This document shows, in pieces, positions 50,223-60,153 of a DNA stretch of 64,000 nt. The stretch lies in the NCBI GenBank assembly GCA_018806915.1, contig JAGKQI010000081.1:434001-498000 (forward strand), read 5' to 3'. How positions within the stretch are numbered: position 1 is the first letter of the stretch; every line of letters begins with the position of its first letter. The position numbers and the translations under genes were made by a program. This DNA is from Phytophthora colocasiae (Eukaryota; Oomycota; Peronosporomycetes; Peronosporales; Peronosporaceae). The notes beneath the pieces are model-generated. The model ran no database searches and was not told the origin of the DNA. It worked only from the letters and a program-made list of their open reading frames with translations.

Positions 50223-51110
50223 ATGCGTCGTCGAAGCATCGAGTGGTTGGCTATAGCTGTCTTTCTCCTCTTCATCAACAGCTTTGTGGCCTCCGGTTCA
50301 TCACCCAGGAAACTCCTACGTCTTGTCGAAGAAGAGAGGGCTGTGAACGTCCCCATTCTTGACGATATTCTGGGTGGAGTCTTAAGTCCTAAAACCCGTC
50401 TTAACCTCCGCAAGTGGTTCGAGCAAGAGAAGTCCGCAGACGAAGTGTTAATATTGCTGAAGCTTGATGACGGGGTGGAAGGACTTTTATCCAGACGGAA
50501 CATGAAGGGACTGAAGAAATACATCTCCTGGTTGAATCTAAAGAACCCGGACGGTCCTCCCGTCACAATGGTGGAGACGCTAGCAACCAAGTACGGAGAC
50601 GACCTGGTGGCCAAGATGTTGGAGCTGGGGAAGCGCTCCAAGTCTTCCAGGGCCAAGAAACTAGCGAAAACCCTACAAGACGAGCAGTACCGAGTGTGGA
50701 ACAACAAGGGACAAAACCCTCAACAAGTTTTCAACATTCTTCGGCTTGATGATGCCGATACGCTCCCTCTGGGCAGCACCGTGTTGGAGGCCTGGGTGGG
50801 GTACTTAAAGCAGTATAAAGTGTGGCATCCTTCGACGAAAACGACCACTTTCGGGGCTTACCGGAAAGCCTACGGGGATAGAAGGTTGGCTTCGTATCTG
50901 TATGGTGCCTCGACGGTGCCCCAGACGAAGGACGTCGCTGAAAGTATGCAGAAGGAACTCTTTACCTTCTGGTTCAAGAGGCATATTGAGCCCGAGGATC
51001 TGTTCAAGACGGCGTTCAAGATCAAACCAGAACAAGTGACTCCTACGGAAGAGAAGATTAAGCTCCTCTACGATGCATTCTACTGGGCACCGAAAACAAT
51101 TAACAAGTAG
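50223..51110 (+). CDS. WY-repeat effector with EER and variant RxLR (295 aa)
   Basis: Signal peptide about 1-25 after a basic MRRR start. RKLLR at 29-33 is an offset form of RxLR; EER at 37-39 follows at once, an unusually short gap. Modules: LRKWFEQEKSADEVLILLKLDD with LKKYISWL and YGDDLVAKML; YRVWNNKGQNPQQVFNILRLDD with EAWVGYLKQY and YGDRRLASYL; final FTFWFKRHIEPEDLF half unit ending DAFYW. It lies 154 bp before the next effector on the same strand. Expected to be secreted and delivered to plant cells. Confidence 0.88.
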   Translation: MRRRSIEWLAIAVFLLFINSFVASGSSPRKLLRLVEEERAVNVPILDDILGGVLSPKTRLNLRKWFEQEKSADEVLILLKLDDGVEGLLSRRNMKGLKKYISWLNLKNPDGPPVTMVETLATKYGDDLVAKMLELGKRSKSSRAKKLAKTLQDEQYRVWNNKGQNPQQVFNILRLDDADTLPLGSTVLEAWVGYLKQYKVWHPSTKTTTFGAYRKAYGDRRLASYLYGASTVPQTKDVAESMQKELFTFWFKRHIEPEDLFKTAFKIKPEQVTPTEEKIKLLYDAFYWAPKTINK

Positions 51111-51264
51111 GACGCTCTTGTCTTCATCAACAACGTGAAGGAACGACCAATCTATGGTTCGTAAGAACAGTCACAGCTCCGAATCGATGCTGTTTTTTTC
51201 TTGGGATTGGACGCGCAGAAAACAGTTCTCTCCAGCCATTTTTTTCTCAAACTCGACAGAAGAA

Positions 51265-52398
51265 ATGCGCTTTCTCTTCCTCCTTCTCTTGGTTGTGACG
51301 CTTCTGCTGGACAACGAGGGAATTGACGCCATCGCGTCGTCCAAGTACCGGTATGCCCCTCAGGTTGAAGAACGAGCTCTTCCTGTCCGTCCTCCGACTG
51401 TTGCGTTCACGGATTGGGTCAAGAATTTGGGTCTCAAGGTCACAAACATGGTCAAAGCACGTTACTGGCTCTGGAGGAAGCGGTCAGTGGAGAACGTTTT
51501 CCAAAGCCTCAAGCTCGACAACGGACTGGATAAAATCCTGGATAATCCCAAACTCCAAACATGGGCCACTTACGTCGATTTGGTTAATAAGAAGAACCCA
51601 GAGAAGAAAGTTATCATGGCGGAAATCCTCACCAAAACGTACGGGGATTTACCAGTGGCGGTAATGCTGCAAAGTACGAGAAGTTCACCGAAATTGGCTC
51701 GAAGACTGCGCGTGGAACAGATCCAGGGGTGGAAAAGTGAAGGGAAATCCGCCGACGAGATCTTCAAATTGCTGAAACTGGATAAAGCTGGCTCGAATCT
51801 CTTCGTAAGTCCACAGTTGAATACGTGGTATAACTACGTGAATGTGGCCGAAAATGATAAGGCAAAAGCTGTGATGGCTTCGGTGTTATTGACTCATTAC
51901 GGAGAAGCAGGATTATCCAAGATATTCCGGGAGGCGAATCCAAGAGTTACCCGTATGAGGTTTGTGCGAATGTGGCTGGAGACTGCAGTGGCACAGAATA
52001 GCCCCCAAAGGGCTTTAACCCCTGAGAAATACTTCAGAATGCTCAAACTCGACGCTGGAGTTGATAAACTGCTTACGAGTCCCAACTTGGTGACGTGGAT
52101 AACCTTCTTGGGGCAATTTAATGCCAAAAATCCTGGGAAAGGGACGACAATGATCAAGACTTTTACGAAATTCTATGGGGATGAACCACTGGCGACGATG
52201 CTAGAGGCCGCGAAGAAGGTGCCAAAGACGAAGAAAGTGGCAACGCAGTTCCAGGAGGGACAGTTCAAACAGTGGATACGAGATGGCAAAAATCCTCAAA
52301 AGATCCAGGATATTCTTAAAAAGGGAAAGGAGAACGAGCTGCATGAGGAGATTCTTCTAGCGTACGACAAGTTCTACAAGTTGCATACGAAACAATAA
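51265..52398 (+). CDS. Tandem LWY effector, shorter paralogue (377 aa)
   Basis: ATG 51265 (MRFLFLLLLVV) was chosen over an upstream in-frame Met at 51154 because it begins a signal peptide. EER at 35-37 but no RxLR. Three full helical modules and one half: YWLWRKRSVENVFQSLKLDN; IQGWKSEGKSADEIFKLLKL; LTPEKYFRMLKLDAGVDKLL leading straight into NLVTWITFLGQFNAKNPG; FKQWIRDGKNPQKI. This is the concatenated WY/LWY architecture of PSR2-type effectors, which bind host phosphatase or silencing factors. The third module is a hybrid of modules three and four of the paralogue at 60154, so one module has been lost. Confidence 0.9.
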   Translation: MRFLFLLLLVVTLLLDNEGIDAIASSKYRYAPQVEERALPVRPPTVAFTDWVKNLGLKVTNMVKARYWLWRKRSVENVFQSLKLDNGLDKILDNPKLQTWATYVDLVNKKNPEKKVIMAEILTKTYGDLPVAVMLQSTRSSPKLARRLRVEQIQGWKSEGKSADEIFKLLKLDKAGSNLFVSPQLNTWYNYVNVAENDKAKAVMASVLLTHYGEAGLSKIFREANPRVTRMRFVRMWLETAVAQNSPQRALTPEKYFRMLKLDAGVDKLLTSPNLVTWITFLGQFNAKNPGKGTTMIKTFTKFYGDEPLATMLEAAKKVPKTKKVATQFQEGQFKQWIRDGKNPQKIQDILKKGKENELHEEILLAYDKFYKLHTKQ

Positions 52399-52479
52399 CT
52401 TTTTAAAAGCTACACTCTTGCATCTAAAACTTCTCTAAATGTTTAAAAAGGAAAGTTTCTCCATGTAGCACTCTCTAGT

Positions 52480-53388
52480 CTACTGCACATTGCGAGGAAC
52501 CCTGGGCATATCGTTGAGGAAGTTGCTGTAGTGGATGAAGACGTTGGCTAACGGATGGTCGAACCAGTTGGTGTTGTCTCTCTTCATGACCGCCGTCAAG
52601 TATCCCTTCCTCGTGTACTTGTCTACCGTGGCCCACTTGGTGAACAATAGACGCTGCAGCTCCTTGGCATTGGTGTTCGTCTCTGGTAGCGCAACCAGTG
52701 CCTTCGCCAGATTTTGCTGTCCGCCATAGCCTCTCCTGAAGACTTGGACAATGTTCATGTCCTTGTTAATATGGCTGTTGTACACGTTGAGGTACTTCTC
52801 CAAGACCTTGAAGTTGGCATTGCCTATATTCGCTGCATCATCCAGCTTGAGGATCCCCACCAGCGCCACAGGAGTCGTTTCTTGCTCGAACCAACCTCGG
52901 AACTGGTCGGTCTGCAGTTTATCCGCCATTTTTTTGGATGTCGGAATGCTCTTGGCTGCTTCGATCATCCTGGACGCCACATCGTCGCCCAGTCGAGCCG
53001 CAAGGACGTCGATCAACTGCACGCGGTTCCTGGGGTTTTCTTCGTTGAGCATCTTGATGTACTTGGCCATAGCCTTGATTTTCGGGTGGGTCAGGATATT
53101 ATCCGTCTTGTCGGTCAGTTTCAGCAGGGCGAAGACTTCATCCGCACTTTGCTGCTGCTTGAGATAGCCCTTGAGCTCCTTGGTCTGCTCCATTTTGGCT
53201 GTCGTGGACTTGATGATGTTTGAGATTGTATTGATCCCTCCAACTCTCTCTTCCCCCTCTGTAGTCGTAAGTGGATGGCTTCGAAGTAGTCTCGGGACGT
53301 CATTAGTATTAGTGGAAAGGGACTGCAGAGAGGTCGACTCACTGGCGAGGAGGAGAATTGCCAGAATGACTGGAGAGTGGAGACGCAT
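52480..53388 (-). CDS. RxLR-EER effector with WY modules (302 aa)
   Basis: ATG 53388 starts the signal peptide (MRLHSPVILAILLLASES). RLLR at 33-36 and EER at 46-48 are canonical. Modules: LKQQQSADEVFALLKLTDK with AMAKYIKML and LGDDVASRMI; FRGWFEQETTPVALVGILKL with LEKYLNVY and GQQNLAKAL; FTKWATVDKYTRKG half unit ending HYSNFL. Convergent with the LWY gene at 51265, with only 81 bp between the stop codons, so the transcripts may overlap at their 3' ends. Expected to be a translocated plant-immunity effector. Confidence 0.92.
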   Translation of the reverse strand: MRLHSPVILAILLLASESTSLQSLSTNTNDVPRLLRSHPLTTTEGEERVGGINTISNIIKSTTAKMEQTKELKGYLKQQQSADEVFALLKLTDKTDNILTHPKIKAMAKYIKMLNEENPRNRVQLIDVLAARLGDDVASRMIEAAKSIPTSKKMADKLQTDQFRGWFEQETTPVALVGILKLDDAANIGNANFKVLEKYLNVYNSHINKDMNIVQVFRRGYGGQQNLAKALVALPETNTNAKELQRLLFTKWATVDKYTRKGYLTAVMKRDNTNWFDHPLANVFIHYSNFLNDMPRVPRNVQ

Positions 53389-53768
53389 GTCACTTTGACG
53401 GATGCAAGGAAAATAGAAAAGTGGTCGCGTCAAAGCCAAGTTATTAATCCCCGAAGGTCTAGCCCACATACTTCGTATGTACGAACGAAAAAAAAAAACT
53501 GGATGTTGGAAAAACCAATCCCAAAGATAATCTACTTGAGATTCTCAAGCACTGCCAGGTTGCTTTCTACCTTGAATACATGTACCACACCGGCATCACG
53601 GGCATACGTCCAACTTGACTGGTCTACGCTCTCATCCTTTCTTAACTTTCTGACCGGAGGGCCCTACACCTCCAGGTGTAGTCTTATACACACCAGTATT
53701 CAAGAGTTCAATCGTACTCGTACAACCTCAGATCAGCCTCGTGAAATGGTACAAAAAAACAAGCCATC

Positions 53769-54278
53769 TGTAACACAGTAAGCGCGCGGGGGCGAGGAAG
53801 CGGAGGCCGGACTTGGACGGCGGAGCGAAGACCCAGGGAGGCGTGACCAGTTGATGGGCCACTGAGAGGTTGTTGGTAAATTGAAAAGTGAATTGAAATG
53901 AGGAAGGCTCTTACGGTCCTAAGCTAACTGGTGGCTCACAGAGCTCTCTCAAAAATCCAGTAGAGTGTATCCTAGAGCCTATCTTTTCCTATCTTCTGAT
54001 TTGGCTATCTACCAATGATTTTCCTATAAACTTCCACGTAGCAATGTTGACTTGACTCCTGGGCGTCCCATAATCAAGCTTCGAGAACCTTCTCGAATTT
54101 CAGCCAATGAGACTCTCTCAATGTCTCAGCTGAATGGCGTAAACCACAATGACATATTACCAGAATCTAGTTTTAGCCAATCACAAAGTGGGTACATGTA
54201 GAGATATGTAGATTGCACTACAGTGCATCAACTTGCACTTCAATGCCGACGGAGTGCTATCGACAGCATTCTGTCACA
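53769..54278 (-). repeat. 3' LTR of Gypsy-3 (left copy)
   Basis: 510 bp; close to identical to 59577-60084. Confidence 0.95.
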
Positions 54279-54399
54279 TGACCTCCCTTCGAGAAAGAGC
54301 CTCCCCCTAGAAAGGATTCTCTCTTCTTGGACTTCCAATAGAGGTCGATGAGACCAGGATCTGTTTCATATTCTCAACAGGTTCCCATGTGGCCTCCTT

Positions 54400-57300
54400 C
54401 TTGGTCTCTGCCTAACCACCAAACCTTGTACTGCGGCTTCCCTTGTACTTACGGTGGTTAATCACGGCTTCGACCAGTTGCCCTTCAGTTCCATCGGCTA
54501 ACACAACCTTGTTCACCTTTGCCTGCGCTTCGGGTCTTTGCGGTACGGCTTCAACAGTGATGTATGGAAAACTGGATGCAACCTCAGGTTCTTCAATAAT
54601 CCCAACTCATACGAGTCTCGAGATACCTTCTTCTGGACCGGGAATGGTCCACTGAACCTCGGAGCTAACTTCTTCGACTGTGCGTACCTTATGACGGATA
54701 TCCAAATTCTTTCCATCTAGTAGCACCATGTCGCCAATTTTGAAGTCTTGGACAAGTCTGTTCCTGTCGTAATAATGCTTCATGCGCTTCCCTGTGTAAG
54801 CTTCACTCATACGGTCTTGCGCGACCTTGAGGAAGGCTTCCTGTCGGAGTAGAAACTCTTTTGCTGCTTTCTCCAACTTCTTAAACTCCGGATCTGCCGC
54901 GATATCGTCGGGCATATATGGAATATATCCTAGATCCGCTTCAAATGGTGACATGCCAATCGTAGCATGCAATCGCCGATTATAGGCGAACTCTGCCAAA
55001 TGAAGAAACTCATCCCAATCATTCTGGGCTGGGTTGATAACACCTCGAAGATAATCTCCGATAAAACGGTTTGTACGTTCCGTTTGTCCATCCGTCTGCG
55101 GCCTAAATGCCGATGACAGGTTATGCTGCGTTCCCATAGCAGTGATAACAGCCTGCCAAAACTTAGACGTAAATTTGGAGTCACGATCAGACACAATGGT
55201 CTTCGGAAGGCCATGATCTCTTACATAACTCTTCATGAAAACATTCACAATATCCTCTGCGCTGTCTGTCGTCTGCGTAGCAATAAACTTTGCACGCTTG
55301 GTCAATCGATCCACAATGACCATGATGGCATTATAGCCATCCTTGCTGGGAGGTAGAGACACAACGAAATCCATCGAAATGTCGACCCATCTACCTCGTG
55401 GTATCTCCAGCGGTTGAAGTAATCCCGGAGGCTTCACCTGCCTCGCTTTGTTGCGCTGACACATTTCACAAGTGTTCACATAGTGCTGGATATACTTCAT
55501 CATCTTCGGCCAATAGTACTTCTCACGTACTGCGACATAGGTCTTGTAATACCCTGGGTGGCCTGCCGTAACTGCATCAGTGGTTTCACAAATGACTCGA
55601 TTCTTCAGATCTTCGTCATCGGAATGTACAATCTAGGACTCTCATCTTCACGCGTCTGATAATACAGCACGCCATGATCTAGCGAGTAATGCGGAACCTT
55701 GTTTCCAAGCTGTAGCTTCTGACAAGTCCTGCAAGTCCTTGTTCCACGAGTACATCTTCACTGCGGATTGTGCCACGGTCATATTGTTCTCGACCATGGT
55801 AGCCACAATTTCACGGTTTTGCGCCGTATCAAGAAGTTCCTTCAGGCTCACTTGCGCTGCCTTATGCTCGAACTCAGGATTTCTCGACATCGCATCTGCG
55901 ACTACATTTGTCTCTCCTGAATCCACTTGAACAGAGGCTGAAACTCCGCAAGTTCGTTGAACCACCGCGCAATGCGTCGATTCGTCGTCTTCTGCGTGAG
56001 AATCATCTCAATGCTCTTGTGATCTGTTTCCACCAGGAATGGTTTGTCGAGAAGATACACGCGCCATGTCTTCAACGCATGCATAATAGCGAGTAGTTCC
56101 TGTTCGCGAACTGGATAATTTAGTTCTGCTGGCTTCATCTTTCTGCCCGTATAGGCTATTGGATGTTCCAACCCTCCTCCTTTTGAAATAAGACTCTAAT
56201 TGCGAAATTTGAGGCGTCCATCCGAATTCCGAAAGGTTTGGAGAAATCAGGAAGACTGAGAACCGGAGGTGATGACAAGCGCTTCTTAAGCTCGTCAAAA
56301 CCGCGTAATTGGTTCTCATTGAGTTCGATAGCATCACGAGAACGTTTTCCCTTGATACATTCATGCAAATGACCTGCAAACTGCGCAAAATCCTTGCAAA
56401 ATCTCGAAACGTAAACTGTTGTCCCCAGGAAGCTCTCCATTTGCTTCTTGGTCTTGGGGACTGGCCACTCGGCGATAATCTTCACCTTATCTGGGTCCAT
56501 ACGAACGCCCTTGCGTCCGACAAAGTCGCCTAAGCATGGAATCTCATCCACGCAAAATTGGCATTTGGACAGTTTGATGTAGAGCTTCTGCTCTTCACAT
56601 CGCTTCAATACTCCTGTCCAGTGCTGCGATGTGGTCGTTCACATCTTCACCCTTCGTGTATACGTAGATATCATCGAAGTAAATCTTCGCCACATCACTC
56701 AAATCCATGAAAACCTTTGCAGCAGTCGATTAAAGGTTCCTGGCTACCACTGAGCCCCATGGGTGTGACGAGATATTCAAATAGACCATCTGGGGTTGAG
56801 AAAGCAGTGAAAGGTATATCTGCTTCTCGTAACTTCACTTGGTAATAACCCCAAAGTAAGTCCATGCACGAATACCAATAGCTACCGGCCATCGCATCAA
56901 AGGTATCTTCCTTTGCGAGGCATAGGAATAGCTGGTAAAATCGTCGCCAAGTTCAATAGACGATAATCGTGCACAATACGCCATCCGACTGGTTTCTTCA
57001 CACAGAAAGTCGGTGCACAAAATGCTGACGTACTCGGTCGAATGATGCCAGCCTGAACCATCTCTTTGGTCCATTCCTGAATCGTTTTTCTGATCAGGAC
57101 TTTGGCGCCATTGTTTGACCGAAATCGGTTGAGTACCGGGTTTGAGCAAAATCTCGTGCTCAATTCCTTCCCGTACTGGCGGTGTCTCATTCGGAAGTTC
57201 CGTACGGAAAACCGTATCCGCATACTTCAGTAGCGTCTCATACGCCGGATTATCCTTGAGAGCGTCCCATCCTTGACTCTTGAAGCGTTCAGCCTTCTCC

Positions 57301-59160
57301 GAATCATGCGGATTGATGACAAACACTGCCTCAATATACTTGTCCCTACGCAACATCTGCTGGAACTGTTTGGACGAAATAATCTTCGTTCGCCCAAACT
57401 GGCCGTTGTGGCCATGCTGCCGATAGTAATTGAAGATCTCACGGGCCTGCGCAACTCTGGCGCGGCGTTGTCCTGCCACCCAACGGGCTGGACGAGTCTT
57501 CGGCAGTCTCAACTTCACAGTCTGCGTGTTCTCCACCTTGATGCGAGGTGCAATCTGTCCAGTATTCCAGTCGATATCAGGGTTCTGCTCCCGCAGCCAC
57601 ATCATGCCCAAAACAACATCCTTTCCTTCAGGAACAGGCATGACTTGGAATGTTCCCGTTGTCAAAGGAAACACTGGTAACTGCAGAGACATCTCTACAG
57701 TCCGACGTGGACGATGCACAACTTGATCATAACCGAGATCAACTTGCATCATGTCACCTTCAGTGACATCCAACTTAAGCTTCTTCACCAACTCCTCAGT
57801 TACGCCATTCAGGCTACTGCCGTTGTCGATGAATATCGTGACGGGCCTCTCTTGGTCATCCGTCTTGAATGCTCGAGCTTCAGCCTCTAGGATCGCATAC
57901 ACTGCGCCCTGCATGTACCGGGATTGGCTTCAGTACGTTTTGGCTGAGTACAATCTGGAGAAATGTGGCCAAACTTGCCACAGTTTCTGCACGTAGCTGT
58001 CTTTTTTCCAATCATCGCTCTTGCCTTTCTTCTTGTCGGAGCTCTTTGAATTCTGCTTCGACTTAGACGCACGATGCCCCGAGCTTGACGATCCTTGCGA
58101 ACCCTTCGCAGGAGCTCTTGGGGTTTTCCCTGAGTAGTGTGCAAACTCAAAATTCGACGCAATCTCAATGGCATCTTGCAGTGTTGAAGGACTCTCTTCC
58201 TTGATCTTCCTCGCTGTCTCCTCTCGCAAACCGTTCTGAAAGAAGAAACGCTTCTTCAACTCGCTGATAGACAACTTTGTCTGTGATAGCAAGTCTTGAA
58301 ACTTGGAGACGTAATCATGGATGGTCTCATTCTGTTTGAGACGAAACATCCTCTCGCGAAGATCATATTCGAAGTCCTTCGGCCTGAAACGAGTGCGAAG
58401 TCTTCCCTTGAAGAGCGACCATGTGGGCTGTACGTTCGTACCCTCACACTCTGCGATAAACGCGCGATACCAATTCAGCACTGACTTGCTCTAAGTTGCT
58501 GGAGATCATCGTCACAAAATCCGATGTATCTGCCTCCATCAACTCCGCGTCTGCTTGCGTAATACTGCTCGGTGGCGAAGATCCATAACTCAATATCTTC
58601 GCCGTATTTGCCTTCATACATAGGCGGATCCTTCTTTCTTTGCTCACCCCTGACGCAACTAGATATTCGAATCTTGCGTTGGCCTGCTGCATCTGTGCTT
58701 GCAACTGGGCTTTGCATCTGGGCTTGGTATGACTGTTGCTGCTGCGTTAAGTAAACTAACAGCTGTTGCATCGACATCGTGTCTGATGCTGCGCCTGCTT
58801 GTATCGACGACGTATTCGTAGCTTGCGGTTGACCCTGTGGATCAGGAGTCGTCCTAGCCGTTGGTTGCGGTTGGCCCTGTGGATCAGGAGCCGTCCCAGC
58901 CGTTGCTTGCGGTTGGCCCTGTGGATCAGGAGCCGTCCTAGCGGTTGCTTGCGGTTGGCTCTGTGGAATTGGAGCCGTCCTAGCGGTAGCCTGCGGTTGG
59001 CCCTGGTGTGAATCAGGTGCCGTCCTGGCTGCTGCCTGCGGTTGGCCCTGGAGTGAATCAAGAGCCGTCCTGGCAGTCGTTCGAGGCGTTCTACGCGGAC
59101 GCGGGTTTGAGAGTCGCGCTCACTCGATCTACCACGTGTAGATGACATTTCGAGTGGACT
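54400..59160 (-). pseudogene. Gypsy-3 gag and pol, multiple frameshifts
   Basis: Right to left: Gln/Pro-rich N-terminus with 42-bp repeats (about 58820-59070); capsid region (WYRAFIAECEG, FRPKDFEYDLRERMFRLKQNE) ending near 57930; zinc knuckle CRNCGKFGHISPDC in a shifted frame; protease FIDNGSSLNGV near 57820; RT start CVKKPVGWRIVHDYR and CMDLLWGYYQVKL; RT/RNase H remnants LYIKLSKCQFCVDEIPCLGD, TDHKSIEMILTQK; integrase CEMCQRNKARQ, MDFVVSLPP, VSDRDSKFTSKFWQ, GQTERTNRF (55503-54607); chromodomain trace WEPVENM near 54380. At least five frame changes, so no full protein can be made. Confidence 0.9.
58820..59070 (-). repeat. 42-bp tandem repeats in the Gypsy-3 gag N-terminus
   Basis: Five to six imperfect units that in the gag frame encode RTAPDPQGQPQATA-like 14-residue segments. 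Each has GGTTGGCCCTG and GATCAGGAGC(C/T)GTCC on the plus strand. Confidence 0.85.
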
Positions 59161-59576
59161 TTCGTAGCACGAACTCAATCCAATAAAACCCAAAACCCAA
59201 TGAAAAGAAGGAAAAATGGGAGTGTTTCGGCTTGTACCGACCCAAACACCAAAAGAAAGGGTAAATTGAAGCTACCGGGGAGCGATGGAAATAAAAGCTG
59301 CACTTAAGAGCGTTCCAAGCACTGAACCGGCTTTAGTAGCGACCAAAGAGTTACGTGCACTAGGCAGAGATATACCAACCTTTCAAAGTTGATTCCTGAC
59401 CTGTGATGGGCACGAACTCTTCCAAAGACAACCCAAAAGAGACCCCTTTAGGCTCTAGCACTTCCCCAGCAATTGGCTGGTGCTAATAGCCAAGGATCTA
59501 CTGCTTCTGGCTATGCCGCCCACGAGAGACCCGACCTTGGACGATGGAGCGAAGCTTGACCCGACAAGCGCTACTA

Positions 59577-60084
59577 TGTAACACAGTAAGCGCGCGGGGC
59601 GAGGAAGCGGAGGCCGGACTTGACGGCGGAGCGAAGACCCAGGGAGGCGTGACCAGTTGATGGGCCACTGAGAGGTTGTTGGTAAATTGAAAAGTGAATT
59701 GAAATGAGGAAGGCTCTTACGGTCCTAAGCTAACTGGTGGCTCACAGAGCTCTCTCAAAAATCCAGTAGAGTGTATCCTAGAGCCTATCTTTTCCTATCT
59801 TCTGATTTGGCTATCTACCAATGATTTTCCTATAAACTTCCACGTAGCAATGTTGACTTGACTCCTGGGCGTCCCATAATCAAGCTTCGAGAACCTTCTC
59901 GAATTTCAGCCAATGAGACTCTCTCAATGTCTCAGCTGAATGGCGTAAACCACAATGACATATTACCAGAATCTAGTTTTAGCCAATCACAAAGTGGGTA
60001 CATGTAGAGATACGTAGATTGCACTACAGTGCATCAACTTGCACTTCAATGCCGACGGAGTGCTATCGACAGCATTCCGTCACA
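59577..60084 (-). repeat. 5' LTR of Gypsy-3 (right copy)
   Basis: 508 bp; the plus-strand end of the LTR lies 70 bp upstream of the LWY effector start. Confidence 0.95.
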
Positions 60085-60120
60085 CCATCCTTATGAAAAC
60101 GAGCATCGGTAATACTCATC

Positions 60121-60135
60121 TCACTTCACATTCTG
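60121..60135 (+). promoter_or_regulatory. Initiator of the tandem LWY effector gene
   Basis: TCACTTCACATTCTG, 19-33 bases before ATG 60154, matches the oomycete initiator pattern. The sequence upstream of it (from 60084 back) is LTR, so the normal upstream promoter has been replaced. Confidence 0.65.
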
Positions 60136-60153
60136 CTCTCGAATTGGTGGCCC

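Larger units (their letters stand above)
53769..60084 (-). mobile_element. Ty3/Gypsy element Gypsy-3, decayed
   Basis: LTRs 53769-54278 (510 bp) and 59577-60084 (508 bp) begin TGTAACACAG and end GTCACA, flanked by CCATC (53764-53768 and 60085-60089). They differ by a few single-base changes and short indels. On the minus strand the internal region encodes gag and pol in many short frames. GAAGGGAGGTCA (minus strand, about 54279-54290) is the polypurine tract. It separates the effector gene at 52480 from the tandem LWY gene at 60154, and its right LTR ends 70 bp before that ATG. Confidence 0.96.

Noticed and set aside
52714..53223. 169-codon plus-strand ORF opposite the RxLR gene
   Set aside because: Shadow of the real minus-strand effector, which has signal peptide, RxLR-EER and WY modules.
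58820..59070. Regular repeats considered as a CRISPR array
   Set aside because: Units are contiguous 42-bp coding repeats with no unique spacers, within a retrotransposon gag of a eukaryote.
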